A stretch of DNA of 51,723 nucleotides from Streptomyces bicolor (GTDB lineage Bacteria; Actinomycetota; Actinomycetes; Streptomycetales; Streptomycetaceae). The notes below the pieces were generated by a model. The model was not told the DNA's origin, did not search any database, and worked only from the letters and a program-made list of their open reading frames with translations. The position numbers were made by a program, and so were the translations under genes. Positions 10,901-18,661 of this stretch are shown one piece after another. Location of the stretch: the NCBI RefSeq assembly GCF_000719285.1, contig NZ_JOFS01000047.1, positions 1 to 51,723 of the forward strand, read 5' to 3'. Position 1 is the stretch's first letter; each line of letters starts with the position of its first letter.

Positions 10901-12232
10901 ACGGGGGGTCCGCGGGCGGGCGGGGCCGGCACCGTGGAACGCAGGGCACCCGCCACCGCGCAACAGGCCCGTTTCGCCACGGTGCATGCCGGCCATCTCC
11001 TCCCGCAGGTCTTCAACGTAGCCCTGCGGATCACCCTCTCCGGCGAGCTGGACGTGGCGGCCCTGCGCACCGCCTTCACCCGGCTCGTCGAGCGTCACGA
11101 GGGACTGCGCACCCGCCTGGCCCGCAGCGGGGACGGCTGGGAGCAGCAGGTCCTGCGGCCCGGACCGGTGGAGCTGCCGGTCGAGGACGTCTGCGCGCGG
11201 CCGGAGCGGGAGCGGCAGGCCGCCCTGGAACGGGCCAGTGCCGACGCCGCCGAGACACCGCTCGATCCCACCGACGGGACCCCGATGGCGGTGCGTCTCG
11301 TACGCACCGGCGACAGCTCGTGGGTGCTGCTCCTCGTCCTGCACCACTCCGCGTGCGACGGATGGTCCGTCAGCCTGCTGCTGCGGGAGCTGGCCGTGCT
11401 CTACGGCTCCGCCGTGGCGGGCGAACCGCACGCCCTGCCGCCCGTGCGGTGCCAGCCCGTCGCGTACGCGCGATGGCAACAGGAGCAGACCGACGAGGCC
11501 GCCGACGAACACAAGCTGCGGTTCTGGGTGCGTGAACTCGACGGAGTGCCGTTCACCGTCGACCTGCCCCTGGACCGGCCCCGGCCGGAGCGGGCGAGCG
11601 GCCGGGGCGGCGCCGTGATGTTCACCGTGCCGGCCGAGCTGCGGGCCGGGGTCGAGCGACTGGCCCGGCAGCGGGGCACGACGCCGTTCGTGGTCACCGC
11701 GGCCGCACTCGGACGGCTGCTCGCACGGAAGTCCGGACAACGCGACGTCGTGTTCAACATCTCCTACGCCAACCGGGAGCGCCGCGAGTTCGAGTCCCTG
11801 CTGGCCTGCACGATCACCGGCTTTGCGCTGCCGGTGCGGGACGGGGCCGACGGTTCCTTCGCCGACCTGACGGACCGGGTCGCCCGTACGACGGTGGAGT
11901 GCATGGACCGGGCCATGCCGGTGCGCCGGATCGCGCCCGCGCTGCGGGAACTCAAGGGCGTCGAGGTGCCGGACCGGCTGGACGTCGGCTTCGCGTACCA
12001 GAGCTCACTGAACGCCGAGATCGAGCTGCCCGGGCTGACCACGGCCGTCGAGGACCTCGCCCCCGCCGCGTCCCGCACGGAACTCACCTTCGGACTGGTC
12101 CCGGCGGGGGACGAGCTCAAGGGCTTCGTGGAGTACTCGTCCGACCTGTGGGACCAGGTCACCGTCGAGGGCTGGACCCGCGACTACGTCGCCCTCCTGC
12201 GCGAGGAGGTCGACCGGGCCGTCGAGGGCTGA
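4958..12232 (+). CDS. Hybrid NRPS: aminotransferase - luciferase-like monooxygenase - C - A - T - C
   Basis: A protein of 2424 aa. Its GTG start overlaps the PKS stop (GTGA); an in-frame ATG at 4976 is the alternative. A helical N-terminus may dock to the PKS. Residues about 60-510: class III PLP aminotransferase (GSA-AM type), with FDEM near 318 and the PLP lysine in YGKLLGGG near 347. About 560-910: FMN-dependent luciferase-like monooxygenase beginning [10 protein letters not shown]. About 937-1365: condensation domain with HHIVVDA. About 1384-1880: adenylation domain with [24 protein letters not shown] and a final GNGKLDR. About 1907-1975: carrier domain, LGGHSI. About 1994-2424: second condensation domain with canonical HHSACDG and nothing after it. 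A Pro/Ala/Lys linker separates AMT and monooxygenase. Inferred action: transamination of the beta-ketoacyl-ACP to a beta-amine, oxygenation (by analogy alpha-hydroxylation), condensation with one amino acid, and release or transfer by the last C domain. Confidence 0.9.
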   Translation: MSGLNGMSAALDQDLAAMAELSQRIAEQMRAGAGTPTSDEQSPKPPLVHGPRVTVARASGMVRGASPHTQQEHLDDLVRRYTAKTPTSKRIAQRYRRVLADSRAVVGFRSGTKEMLYPIAGHRASGARLQDVDGNEYVDITMGFGVLLFGHEPDFVTEAVREHLSRGIQLGPRTIETGEAAELLAELTGLERVAFANSGTEANSAAIRLARAATGRDKIVTFRGAYHGHADNVLGRTSAGGADQLTVPVSRGIPQAAVADLLVLEYGSDTALETIARHADDIAAIVVEPVQSRHPSLQPVEFVRKLRDLTRRRGIVLLFDEMLTGFRPALRGAQELYGVTPDLATYGKLLGGGFPIGAIAGRADIMDGVDGGHWSYGDDSYPPADTTFFGGTYIQHPVSMVAARAVLTHLKEHSPRLQERLNARTAELAATLNGFFEDEEYPLRMSHFGSQFRFEHRADMELLYHHLMLRGVHVWEWRNFFLSTAHSDGDIEFVADAVRDSLRELRSAGFFPGGRPAAPKAAPPKPEPKPAPTPAPVAAMAWNAAAVTGSRTAPVRRTAPRTPDFSVYFFGDYPQDASAPRQGQYELLMDVARFADRHGFHALWMPERHFHSFGGLFPNPAVLAAALSRETERIRLNAGSVVLPLHDPIRVAEEWSMVDNLSGGRVGIGVASGWSAKDFAFFPDRFGRHKELMYEQLAEVRKLWRGDAVRRTTGDGEAELRLFPRPVQDAPPLYTAVVGNPASYELAARHDLGIVTNLMSQTVEQLRENIARYRRTRARHGLDPDAGRVAVLLHTYLAEDHDTARTQAYEPLSRYMRASLSVFSGVTNSLGHHIDLAALSEDDLEAVFRRAYGRYCDQRALIGTVDSVRPVVDAVTEAGADEIVALVDFGVAPDALRAGLPRLDALRRHHGRGLAAGSRPAESARAETARAEPAPVDAPLSPGQERIWFLERLLPGRTAYNEVKAIRLDGPLDIPALHAAVRGLVARHEGLRTVFRDTGGEPRQVVRVSTEPEFEVVDRPLQDVLAAESARHFDLANGPLFVTRLVRLGVAEHVLVLSLHHIVVDAASATVLARDLSALYRSAYDGTAPDLPELTWSYADHAREQAACADGPEADEDLAYWRRTLGGDLPVLALPTDRPRPATMTSNGRAVFHTLDPELSKKLRELSRARRSTLFMTLLAGYAAMLHRISGQTDIVVGTPISDRPERAEHVLGFFVNTLALRFDLSGDPAFGTLLDRVRTVALDAYDHARVPFETVVRELAPPRAVDRTPVFQTFAEFQRAEPFRFDLPGIEATPLDAGPDKSLTDLTVYFTDQPHGIRCHLEYNTDLFDQETVERFFATFRDLLAAAVDTPEAPLSRLAPAAVDGEPVPPSWRHGPSRPLAATPVHDLVARQAAALPDRTAVISGDSTLTYRELDDRAEQLAAALRAQPPTGTGEVALWLPRCADLVVAMLAVLKAGRAYVPLDPSLGRPRAEQVIAECGARIVVSTRDEAAALKLPAGVTVVPPDATAHHAPPTTSPTDPRSPCCVLYTSGSTGTPKGVVVTHQGVVDLCEWQHRRFAFTSADRSAVVCSQSFDASLLEIWPALTTGASVTIAGEDLRRDPLALARWYAEQGATFSILPTALGEQLLRLPAGDQPPLRHLLLGGDVLRTRPRPEAPYETVNVYGPTEVTVLCTTETVSPQDQHPARPIAIGRPADNVRLSVLDASGSPVPVGTVGELYVGGPGVALGYLHRPGLTEERFLPDPDGGPDARRYRTGDLVRWTVDGKLEFCGRADDQVKIRGFRVEPEEVSRVLNALDGVREAAVLARHNDRGEAYLAAYAVPADPIGAAADDRQAVADLLAEDLASRLPEYLVPRAWRVLPALPVTGNGKLDRSALPAPDLVTTAPNRTPSGVGREPADGHRTDVERRVRELWAAEFGVDADGIAADASFFDLGGHSITAMRLVNRVREEFGTEYPMLRFYEEPTLRAMTDRLSPALGEMTGGPRAGGAGTVERRAPATAQQARFATVHAGHLLPQVFNVALRITLSGELDVAALRTAFTRLVERHEGLRTRLARSGDGWEQQVLRPGPVELPVEDVCARPERERQAALERASADAAETPLDPTDGTPMAVRLVRTGDSSWVLLLVLHHSACDGWSVSLLLRELAVLYGSAVAGEPHALPPVRCQPVAYARWQQEQTDEAADEHKLRFWVRELDGVPFTVDLPLDRPRPERASGRGGAVMFTVPAELRAGVERLARQRGTTPFVVTAAALGRLLARKSGQRDVVFNISYANRERREFESLLACTITGFALPVRDGADGSFADLTDRVARTTVECMDRAMPVRRIAPALRELKGVEVPDRLDVGFAYQSSLNAEIELPGLTTAVEDLAPAASRTELTFGLVPAGDELKGFVEYSSDLWDQVTVEGWTRDYVALLREEVDRAVEG

Positions 12233-12240
12233 CCGCGCCC

Positions 12241-12285
12241 GCGACACCGCCCCGCAGGTTGCCGGCGCACCCGGGGCGGCGTCGC
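12241..12285. terminator. Bidirectional terminator hairpin after the NRPS
   Basis: Arms 12241-12254 (GCGACACCGCCCCG) and 12272-12285 (CGGGGCGGCGTCGC) pair with one mismatch around a 17-nt loop. The hairpin lies between the convergent NRPS gene and the small membrane-protein gene, so it can serve both. Confidence 0.65.
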
Positions 12286-12291
12286 GGACGC

Positions 12292-12639
12292 TCACGCGGC
12301 GCTGCTGCTGCGCGGCATCCCGTGCCGACACGTCACGTCGTGCTCGTTGCCGAGGCTCGTCCACCAGCGCTCGCAGCACGCCGAATCGAGCTCCGCCCTG
12401 ACGATCGCCTCGGCGGCGTCGCCCTCACGCCCGGCCCGCGCGACCATCTCCAGCAGCCACCGCCGCTGTTCGCCGATCACGGTCTCCCGTACGACGGCGA
12501 TGAGCGGCACGAGACCGGCGGCGGCGAACAGGCACGCGGCCCACACGGGGCCGTACCGGAATTCCAGGACCGAGGTCCAGACGAGCCCCGCGCTCGTGGC
12601 GACGTAGAGGACACAGAGGAGGCGGCTGGAGCAATTCAT
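12292..12639 (-). CDS. Small two-helix membrane protein with cysteine-containing tail
   Basis: A 115-aa protein starting MNCSSRLLCVLYVATSAG. Two hydrophobic segments occupy about residues 6-26 and 30-50. A charged cytoplasmic-looking part follows (VIGEQRRWLLEMVARAGREG), then a tail with DSACCERWW and a further Cys in DVTCRHG. AAGGA lies before the ATG. I recognise this as a type of conserved hypothetical common in Streptomyces but know no function. It is convergent with the NRPS gene and need not belong to the biosynthetic cluster. The clustered cysteines could bind a metal or be redox-active; that is speculation. Confidence 0.75.
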   Translation of the reverse strand: MNCSSRLLCVLYVATSAGLVWTSVLEFRYGPVWAACLFAAAGLVPLIAVVRETVIGEQRRWLLEMVARAGREGDAAEAIVRAELDSACCERWWTSLGNEHDVTCRHGMPRSSSAA

Positions 12640-12779
12640 GGGCGTACACCGTCCTTGCGGAGGATAAATACACCTTGTCCAACTGCTGACCGCACGCGTG
12701 GACTCGGGTGATTTTTCCCACCGTGACCGAACAGTGTGGTCCATCGGTAATGCCCAGGGCCTGTCCGGCGGACCGGTCG

Positions 12780-13736
12780 CTATACGCGGACCGCGCTCTT
12801 CGCCTGGAACGCGGAGCGGTAGGCGTGCGGGGTCGTGCCGACCACCCGGCGGAAGCGGTCGCGGAACGCCGTCGGCGAGCCGAACCCAGCCTGCCGCGCG
12901 ATCCGTTCGACCGGATGGTCGCTGTTCTCCAGCAGATACTGGGCCCGCCGCACCCGCGCCCGCAGCAGCCACTGCAGCGGCGTGGTGCCGGTCTGCTCAC
13001 GGAACCGGCGGCTGAGGGTGCGCTCGCTCATACCCGAGCGCTCCGCCATCTGCGCCAGCGTGACCTCCTGGGCCAGGTTGTCCTCGATCCAATCCAGCAG
13101 GGGTTCGAGCGCCGAGCCGCGCGGTACCGGTGGGTGCTCGTGCACGATGAACTGCGCCTGCCCGCCTTCCCGTTCCAGCGGTACGACGGACACCCGCGCG
13201 GTGTGCGCGGCGACCGCCGAGCCCAGATCGCGCCGGATCATGTGCAGGCACATGTCGAGTCCCGCGGCTGCGCCGGCGGAGGTGAGGATCTGCCCGTTGT
13301 CGACGTACAGCACGTCCGGCTCGACCTCGATGTCCGGGAACCGCGCGGCAAGTTCGCCGGTGGCCATCCAGTGGGTGGTGGCGCGCAGCCCGTCCAGCAG
13401 GCCCGCCTCGGCGAGGACGAAGGCGCCCACGCACACCGACGCGATCCGTGTGCCGGCCTGCGCAGCCTGCCGGAGGGCCGCGGTGACCTCCGGGGAGGGC
13501 GGCCCGGAGTCGGCGCAGCCCGGCACGATGATCGTGTCCGCGTCCGCCAGCCCGTCGAGCCCCCGGTCGATCCGCAGCGCGAAGCCCTCCGTGGGAACCT
13601 CCGGCGACTCGGCGCACAGCCGGACCCGGTAGGGACGGCGGCCGTCCGGCAGCCGCGTCCAGCCGAACATCTGGAAGGGCGTCGCCATGTCGAACGGCAC
13701 CACGTTGTCGAGAACCAGGATCGCCACGGTGTGCAT
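12780..13736 (-). CDS. GlxA-family AraC-type transcriptional regulator
   Basis: A 318-aa protein. Residues about 1-180 form a DJ-1/PfpI-like amidotransferase fold (HTVAILVLDNVVPFDMATP), with the Cys at the nucleophile elbow in ASVCVGAFVLAEAG. Residues about 215-315 hold two AraC-type helix-turn-helix motifs (TLAQMAERSGMSERTLSRRF and ERIARQAGFGSPTAFRDRF). The ATG at 13736 is chosen because the conserved core begins directly there; an upstream in-frame start at 13814 would add an atypical basic leader. The family regulates catabolic and stress genes, usually without a known ligand. It is divergent from the membrane-protein gene at 13958, a plausible target. Confidence 0.88.
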   Translation of the reverse strand: MHTVAILVLDNVVPFDMATPFQMFGWTRLPDGRRPYRVRLCAESPEVPTEGFALRIDRGLDGLADADTIIVPGCADSGPPSPEVTAALRQAAQAGTRIASVCVGAFVLAEAGLLDGLRATTHWMATGELAARFPDIEVEPDVLYVDNGQILTSAGAAAGLDMCLHMIRRDLGSAVAAHTARVSVVPLEREGGQAQFIVHEHPPVPRGSALEPLLDWIEDNLAQEVTLAQMAERSGMSERTLSRRFREQTGTTPLQWLLRARVRRAQYLLENSDHPVERIARQAGFGSPTAFRDRFRRVVGTTPHAYRSAFQAKSAVRV

Positions 13737-13957
13737 GAGTGCCACCCTAGGCGGATTCTCGCCAAGGACAGAAGCCCAGGTCACGGGAGAGCGCCGGGGT
13801 AAGGCACCGGACACGGGGTTGGCGAGAATCCGTTGGAAGCTGTCATTTCAGCCTCTGTGCGATCACCGGGGAGATCCCTAACGTGGGCCGAGCCGCCCCG
13901 CGCGAGCCGATCCCGGGGCACCGATTCCCACGCCGACACGGAGAACGACACCACCCG

Positions 13958-14419
13958 ATGACCAAGATCCTGCTCACCCTTCACGTCCTGGCCGCCATCG
14001 TCGCCGTCGGCCCCGTCACCGTCGCGGCCAGCATGTTCCCGCCGGCGGCGCGCCGCGTTCCGGCGACGGACGGAGCCGTGGCGGTGGGCACCGTCCGGCT
14101 CCTGTACCGCATCTGCCGTGTCTACGCGGGCATCGGGGTGTCGGTCCCCGTCCTCGGGCTGGCCACCGCACTGGCGATGGGAGTCCTCGGCAGCGGCTGG
14201 CTGATCACGTCGATCGCCCTGACGGCGGCGGCCGCCGGAATCCTGGTCGCCTTCGTCCTGCCCCGCCAGGAGGAACTGCTGGAGCAACTGGACGCCGAGA
14301 AGCCCGTCGAGCACTCGGCGACGGTGCAACTCGCCATGTTCACCGGCATCTTCAACCTGCTCTGGGCCACCGTCACCGTCCTGATGATCGTCCGGCCGGG
14401 CTCGACGACGGGGGCCTGA
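13958..14419 (+). CDS. Four-helix integral membrane protein (DUF2269-like)
   Basis: A 153-aa protein starting MTKILLTLHVLAAIVAVGPV, with four hydrophobic segments at about residues 2-26, 50-75, 78-100 and 120-148. The length, the His in helix 1 and the four-helix layout resemble DUF2269-type membrane proteins; that family name is a guess. GGAGAA lies about 12 bases before the ATG. An in-frame start at 13883 would add a proline/arginine-rich non-membrane leader and is less likely. The gene is divergent from the GlxA-like regulator, which may control it. The function is unknown. Confidence 0.75.
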   Translation: MTKILLTLHVLAAIVAVGPVTVAASMFPPAARRVPATDGAVAVGTVRLLYRICRVYAGIGVSVPVLGLATALAMGVLGSGWLITSIALTAAAAGILVAFVLPRQEELLEQLDAEKPVEHSATVQLAMFTGIFNLLWATVTVLMIVRPGSTTGA

Positions 14420-14546
14420 CCCCTCCGGCGGGACCGGCGGAGCGGCCCACTGTCCGGGCGCCTGCTGAATCGTCAGACCCTCGCATCATCGGTGAGTTAC
14501 TGTACGGACACGCTGCGTTGCCAACCCTCAGTCGAGGAGGAACCCC

Positions 14547-14756
14547 GTGCCATCACCCTGCGACCCCCAGCACGCTCCCGTCGGTGATGTGGGCGCAGCG
14601 CTCATGATGGTCGACTCACGGCTGAAGGCCATCTACGACGACAAGACGCAGCCCGACGCCGAACAGCGGGCGCTGACCGACCAGTTCGCCGCATCGCTGG
14701 GCCCCGGCGGAGTCGATGACATGCTGGACGGGGCGTGCACGCTCATCTACCTTTGA
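14547..14756 (+). pseudogene. 5' part of a small gene split by the IS at 14750/14751
   Basis: A GTG with a strong GAGGAGG upstream opens a frame beginning (M)PSPCDPQHAPVGDVGAALM. The host gene runs through codon 68 (TAC, 14748-14750), after which reading enters the IS and stops at TGA 14754-14756. If the IS is removed, TAC joins the ATG at 16699 in the same frame and the protein continues MFMQWLRMAYEDHGKEVIE. I take this as the original gene. The intact product would be a soluble protein of roughly 140-150 aa with no family I recognise. The truncated 69-aa product could still be made but is probably non-functional. Confidence 0.65.
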
Positions 14757-14769
14757 TCTTGGCCAGTGC

Positions 14770-14787
14770 TCCGGCCTTCAGGCCGGA
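14770..14787 (+). repeat. Left-end subterminal hairpin of the IS
   Basis: TCCGGCC (14770-14776) pairs perfectly with GGCCGGA (14781-14787) around a TTCA loop, 19 bases inside the proposed left end. This is the usual place and size of the TnpA-bound hairpin in IS200/IS605 elements. Confidence 0.7.
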
Positions 14788-14849
14788 TGGTGATGACCAT
14801 CTCGGAATAGGGGTGACCCGCACTGGGGCACGGGTCTGCACTGTTGACC

Positions 14850-15281
14850 TCATCCCACGGGGCGTTTCTGCCGCTCAATGTACTGCTGTACGACGGTCAG
14901 GGGCGCCCCGCCGCAGCTTCCGGCGAAGTAGGAGCCGGACCAGAAGTGGCCGCCCCACAGGTAGCGGCGCACGTGCGTGTCGTACTCCTTGCGGAGCAGG
15001 CGGGCGGAGACGCCCTTGAGGGAGTTGACCAGCTTGGAGAGCTGGACTTTCGGTGGGTAGTGCACGAGCAGGTGTACGTGGTCCTCTTCGCCGTTGAACT
15101 GTTTGAGGTCGGCTTCGAAGTCCGTGCAGACCTCTCGCATGATCTCTTCGCAGCGCGTCAGCATCTCGTCCGTCATGGCTTCGCGCCGGTACTTGGTGAC
15201 AAACACCAAGTGCACGTGCAGGTTGTCGACGACGTGACGGCCGGTGCGTACGTCAGGGTTTGGGTTCCAACGTGGTGACAT
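14850..15281 (-). CDS. tnpA: Y1 HUH transposase TnpA (IS200/IS605)
   Basis: A 143-aa protein, the normal length for TnpA. The HUH metal-binding motif is in EDHVHLLVHYPP (about residue 67 onward) and the catalytic tyrosine is in VVQQYIERQ near the C-terminus. Other family features are VDNLHVHLVFVTKYRR near the N-terminus and WGGHFWSGSYFAGSCGG before the tyrosine helix. TnpA acts as a dimer that cuts and rejoins single-stranded IS ends at hairpin-adjacent sites. All recognisable active-site residues are present, so the gene may be active and could mobilise related copies in the genome. It is divergent from tnpB, as in IS605 itself. Confidence 0.9.
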   Translation of the reverse strand: MSPRWNPNPDVRTGRHVVDNLHVHLVFVTKYRREAMTDEMLTRCEEIMREVCTDFEADLKQFNGEEDHVHLLVHYPPKVQLSKLVNSLKGVSARLLRKEYDTHVRRYLWGGHFWSGSYFAGSCGGAPLTVVQQYIERQKRPVG

Positions 15282-15307
15282 AAACCAACCGTAGTAGAGT
15301 CATCGCC

Positions 15308-16650
15308 ATGAGTGAACTCGGTCTGGTGAAGCGGCAGTTCGGACACCGTGCCCGACTGGCGCTGAGCCGTGCCGAGATCCGGCTCATGGATGACCAGGCG
15401 CACGCGGCCCGCACCATGTGGAACTGCCTGCACTCCTGGTGGCAGATGACGCCGAAGAGCGGCACGAAGCTGTCTCTCGCTGATGCGGCGATACGGCAGG
15501 CCCGCGAGGTCTCGATTACCTCGCCGTCCTTCCCGCTCAGGCCGCGCAGGCCGTCTTGAAGACGTACCACCGGGCGTGGGTGAACTGCTGGGAAGGCCGG
15601 GCCGACGAGCCGAACTATAAGGGCCGCTTCCGCTCGTCGATGTCCGTGGACATTCCGCAGGGCCGGGACCTGAACATTGTCCGAGTCCACCGTCGGTGGG
15701 GCATGGTCAACATTCCCAAGCTGGGCCGGGTCCGCTTCCGCTGGACCAAGGATCTCCCGGTCGGCAAGCGGGCGAACAAGGAGAACCGGATCACCGGCGC
15801 CCGCCTGGTCAAGGACGCGTTGGGCTGGCACATCGCCTTCCGCGTCCAGACCCTCGAACGCACACCCGAGCCGCACCACGGGCCGGAAGTCGGCATCGAC
15901 GCCGGAGTGAACATCCCCCTCGCCCTCTCGAACAAGGACCACCAGGACCACAGCCGCCCGCCGCGCCTGCCGAACGGTGACTCCGACCGTGACAAGTGGC
16001 TGACCCCGAAGGAGAAGGCCAAGCTCCTCAAGCTGGAACGGCACGCCGCGCACCGCAAGACGTTCCGCAAGCGCGGGGAGAAGACCTCCAAGCGGTTGCA
16101 GCACACCTACGACCAGATCAAGCAGCTCCGAGCAAAAGCCACGCGACGAGCCTTGGACTGGCAGCACCAGACCACCACCTATCTCGCCCGCATGTACGGC
16201 GTGCTGGTGGTCGAGCAGCTCAACATCCTTGGCATGACCAAGAGCCCGGCCCCCAAGCTCGACCCCGAGCAGCAGGGCGCGTTCCTGCACAACGGAGCCA
16301 GGGCAAAGGCCGGACTCAACCGCTCCATCGCCCAGGAGGCATGGGGCCGGACCGTGAGGTTGCTGACGTACAAGACCGCCCGCTACGGCGGCCGGCTCGT
16401 CAAGGTCCCCGCCCCCCACACCTCCCAGCGATGCTCAGCCTGCGGCTTCACCACCCCCGGCAGCCGGGAGAGCCAGGAACTGTTCGTATGCAAGAACCCC
16501 GACTGCGGCTGGACGGCGAACGCCGACTGGAACGCAGCGAGGAACGTCTTGCACCTGTACCGGATCGGCCACGTCATCGTGGAGTTCCCGGCCGCCGGAA
16601 GGCGCGGTCGCAGGGCGGGTAAAACCGTCAAACCTGTCGCCGCAAGGTAG
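15308..16650 (+). pseudogene. tnpB: TnpB (RNA-guided nuclease, IS605 OrfB) broken by one frameshift
   Basis: The frame starting at 15308 (MSELGLVKRQFGHRARLALS) runs to about 15508. The homologous sequence then continues in the next frame as GLDYLAVLPAQAAQAVLKTYHRAW to the TAG at 16648-16650. Inserting one G near 15508 (GAG-GGT) restores a single protein of about 447 aa. All RuvC-type acidic residues are visible: Asp in GIDAGVN, Glu in VVEQLNI and Asp in NADWNAARNV. A Cys4 zinc ribbon reads CSACGF...CKNPDCGW. TnpB is a transposon-encoded nuclease guided by an RNA from the right end. Either the gene is recently inactivated or the shift is a sequencing error. The second frame has its own ATG at 15556, but that product would lack the N-terminus. 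Confidence 0.85.
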
Positions 16651-16659
16651 ACAGGAATC

Positions 16660-16688
16660 CCCTTCCTGAGCGCAAGCGAAGGGAGGGG
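16660..16688 (+). repeat. Right-end hairpin of the IS, candidate guide-RNA (omega RNA) scaffold
   Basis: CCCCTTCCT (16660-16668) pairs with AGGGAGGGG (16680-16688), with one G-U wobble, nine bases after the tnpB stop. The element ends 10 bases later at CTTCAA. In TnpB systems the overlapping 3' end of tnpB and the right end is transcribed as the guide RNA, with the guide lying just past the element. Here that guide would start at 16699, inside the split host gene. Transcription is not shown by the sequence. Confidence 0.6.
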
Positions 16689-16698
16689 AGAACTTCAA

Positions 16699-16971
16699 AT
16701 GTTCATGCAGTGGCTGCGGATGGCCTACGAGGACCACGGCAAGGAAGTCATCGAGTGCCATCCCCACCATGGCCGGTCTGGTTGCCGCCGCCGGCACCGG
16801 TCTGAGCCCCAGCCTGTGGCGCAAGCAGTACGGATACTGGACCGATGACGAGATGAATCCGCTCGAAGCCACCGCCTTCCTGCTCGCGGAGCACATCAAC
16901 CGCATCACCGACGACCGCGACTTCGCCACCCGCATGATCAGCGAGGCTCTGTCCGGCATGGACGAAGGCTG
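16699..16971 (+). pseudogene. 3' part of the IS-split gene, with a further frameshift
   Basis: In the frame of the 5' fragment this begins MFMQWLRMAYEDHGKEVIE and soon turns into arginine-rich, non-coding-looking sequence. In another frame the coding signal resumes at 16769 and runs to TGA at 16969-16971, ending ATRMISEALSGMDEG. One or two bases appear lost near 16755, so the two frames were probably one protein. Alternatively the ATG at 16769 starts a separate 67-aa gene (SPSLWRKQYGYWTDDEMNPLEATAFLLAEHINRI reads as a compact helical domain). I recognise no family. The downstream half may still be translated. Confidence 0.5.
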
Positions 16972-17183
16972 ACCTGCGGCCTCCCAAGCCGATCGACCTT
17001 CAACGGCAGACGGTCCAGGCTCGGTGACACGGAACACCCACGGCGCATCGTCGGGGTCGTGGTTCCCGTTCGTCGCCCGTCAAGCACTCTGGCAGAATTC
17101 ATACTTCAGGGTGCGTCCGCGCCTAGACTCGACAGCCGTGCCCAAATGCACACAGGGCCACGACAGGAAAGGCGCGTTGACGG

Positions 17184-17399
17184 GTGTTCCAGGATTCCCC
17201 CATTTACGACCGGCTCATCGCGGAGCGCGGCGACATCCCCACCCAGGTGCGTCGGGAGGCCGAACGCGTCAGCCGGGAAGTCGAGTTCGCCATGCAGCCG
17301 CTGCTGAGCGGCGGCACCGCCCCGGCCCCCGTGCGACCGGCAGCCCCGGCCCCGACCTGGCAGCGCAGCGCTCTGCCGCCGGGCCCGCCGCATCTCTGA
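17184..17399 (+). CDS. Small helical protein next to the graspetide locus, function unknown
   Basis: A 71-aa protein from a GTG start, beginning (M)FQDSPIYDRLIAERGDIP. Residues about 18-40 are a charged amphipathic helix (TQVRREAERVSREVEFAMQPLL). The last 30 residues are Pro/Ala-rich and look disordered. GGAAAGG lies 11 bases upstream. Its stop is only 6 bp from the stop of the convergent ATP-grasp gene. I know of similar short conserved proteins in Streptomyces but no function. Its place beside a RiPP maturase is suggestive, but opposite orientation argues against a shared operon. Confidence 0.7.
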   Translation: MFQDSPIYDRLIAERGDIPTQVRREAERVSREVEFAMQPLLSGGTAPAPVRPAAPAPTWQRSALPPGPPHL

Positions 17400-17405
17400 T
17401 TCCGG

Positions 17406-18380
17406 TCAGACGACCTTCGCGCTCGCCCCGTTGACCCGCGCCTCCTGCCCGGCGGCGGGCCGGGCGAGCCACTCGGCGATGGTGCGGGCGATCGGCTGGC
17501 CCGTGTCCACCTCGACGAACCCGAACTGACCCGACTGGTTGCACTCCAGGAACCACCACGTGCCGTCGCCGTCCTCGACGAAGTCGAAGGCGCCGTAGGC
17601 GAGTTCGGCCTCCCGCAGATAGGCGTGGACGGCATCGGCGACGCGTGGCGCGACCTCGACGGGATGCCACGGCGCCTGCGACTCGGCGAAACGGACGTCC
17701 ACCTCGGCCTCGGCGCCGGTCGCCATGCGGGCGGCCAGCAGCCGCTCGCCCACGGCGGTGAGACGTATGTCGGCCCGCTTGGCGACGCGCCGTTGCAGCA
17801 GCGTGGGGCCGAACGCGACGGCGGAGAAGTCCGCGTCCGGGGCCACCCTGCTGGTCGGCACCGCCCGGGGCGGATCCTGCGGATGCGCGCCGGACACCGG
17901 TTTGACCACCAGATCCGGATACCGCTCGGCGAACTCGCGGGCGGCCTGCGGAAACGTCGTGATCAAGGTGGCCGGAACGGGCAGTCCGCAACGCTGGGCC
18001 AGGCGCAACTGCCAGGGCTTGTGACGGGCCCGGCGAGCCGCGTCGGGATGGTTCATCCAGCGCGCGTCACTGCCGCGCAGCATCCCGTACAGGGCCTGCC
18101 CCGCCTCCTCCGCCAGCCAGCCGGACGGCGCGGCCGCCCGCGACGCCGGGATCCCCGGCCTGCGCAGCCAGACGGACCGCAGCCCACCGATGCTCACCAG
18201 CCGTCCCGCGGCCGACAGGTGTCCGCGGAAGGCACCGTGCACATACTCGCCCGACAGGGCGACCCCGCCGGTCAGATCGGCGGGATCGAGGCGGACCACC
18301 GGGACGCCGGACGCGTTCAGGTGCACGACCACCATGTCCGCCGTCACGTCCTCTTCGCTGGTCAGAATCAAGACGGTCAT
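17406..18380 (-). CDS. ATP-grasp RiPP maturase (graspetide ligase type)
   Basis: A 324-aa protein, close to the usual length of ATP-grasp peptide maturases of the SAV_5884 type. The N-terminal domain starts MTVLILTSEEDVTADMVVVHL. The central ATP-grasp part has PDLVVKPVSGAH (ATP lysine region). The C-terminal catalytic part has AFDFVEDGDGTWWFLECNQSGQFGF, with the acidic and Asn metal ligands in the LECNQ segment. Such enzymes form macrocyclic ester or amide bonds between Thr/Ser/Lys and Asp/Glu side chains of a precursor. The precursor gene lies directly upstream (16-bp gap), so the two form an operon. The partner methyltransferase often found in this family is not nearby. Confidence 0.87.
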   Translation of the reverse strand: MTVLILTSEEDVTADMVVVHLNASGVPVVRLDPADLTGGVALSGEYVHGAFRGHLSAAGRLVSIGGLRSVWLRRPGIPASRAAAPSGWLAEEAGQALYGMLRGSDARWMNHPDAARRARHKPWQLRLAQRCGLPVPATLITTFPQAAREFAERYPDLVVKPVSGAHPQDPPRAVPTSRVAPDADFSAVAFGPTLLQRRVAKRADIRLTAVGERLLAARMATGAEAEVDVRFAESQAPWHPVEVAPRVADAVHAYLREAELAYGAFDFVEDGDGTWWFLECNQSGQFGFVEVDTGQPIARTIAEWLARPAAGQEARVNGASAKVV

Positions 18381-18396
18381 CGTCGCCGACCTGTGT

Positions 18397-18588
18397 TCAG
18401 TCGTCGAAGTGGGTCTTGGAGCCCGCCGTGGACGTCGTGGTCCCGAGCTCCCGCATCAACGCATGATCACAAGCGGCTATCCGCCCGTCACGGAGCACGT
18501 TCAACTGCAGCCCGGAGTCGTAGACGTACGGAGTGCTGACCTCCAACTCCGCTGCCGGCCGTGCATAGTTGAGCGCGAACGGTTGCAT
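18397..18588 (-). CDS. Putative graspetide (ATP-grasp-modified RiPP) precursor peptide
   Basis: A 63-aa peptide beginning MQPFALNYARPAAELEVSTP and ending in TTTSTAGSKTHFDD. The start is fixed by AAGGGAGAG on the coding strand. The N-terminal two thirds (FALNYARP, YVYDSGLQLNVLRDG) is the conserved leader of putative ATP-grasp target peptides in Streptomyces. The C-terminal 14 residues supply hydroxyl donors (Thr, Ser), one Lys, and Asp acceptors, as needed for side-chain esters or an amide. It sits 16 bp upstream of the ATP-grasp gene. Not seen: the leader cleavage site or the ring pattern; the two final Asp are the obvious acceptors. An upstream in-frame ATG at 18672 is unlikely. Confidence 0.82.
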   Translation of the reverse strand: MQPFALNYARPAAELEVSTPYVYDSGLQLNVLRDGRIAACDHALMRELGTTTSTAGSKTHFDD

Positions 18589-18661
18589 CGTCTCTCCCTT
18601 ACAGGTGCTGCTCCGAACGAGCCTGGTCACCCGGCGCCGCTCCTCGGTCCGCCGACGCCCT

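Larger units (their letters stand above)
14751..16698 (+). mobile_element. IS200/IS605-family insertion sequence, 1948 bp, divergent tnpA and tnpB
   Basis: The limits come from three observations. The host reading frame is restored by joining 14750 to 16699. The right end finishes in CTTCAA, like the second copy at 51626. The left flank ends in CTAC, resembling the TTAC/TCAA cleavage pair known for IS608. There is no target duplication, as expected for single-strand Y1 transposition. The element holds tnpA on the minus strand and tnpB on the plus strand, starting 26 bp apart, plus subterminal hairpins at both ends. tnpB carries a frameshift, while tnpA looks intact. Confidence 0.85.

Noticed and set aside
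15500..15515. Programmed frameshift in tnpB
   Set aside because: There is no slippery heptamer or downstream pseudoknot of the type used by IS elements, and IS605 tnpB is normally a single frame. A plain deletion is simpler.
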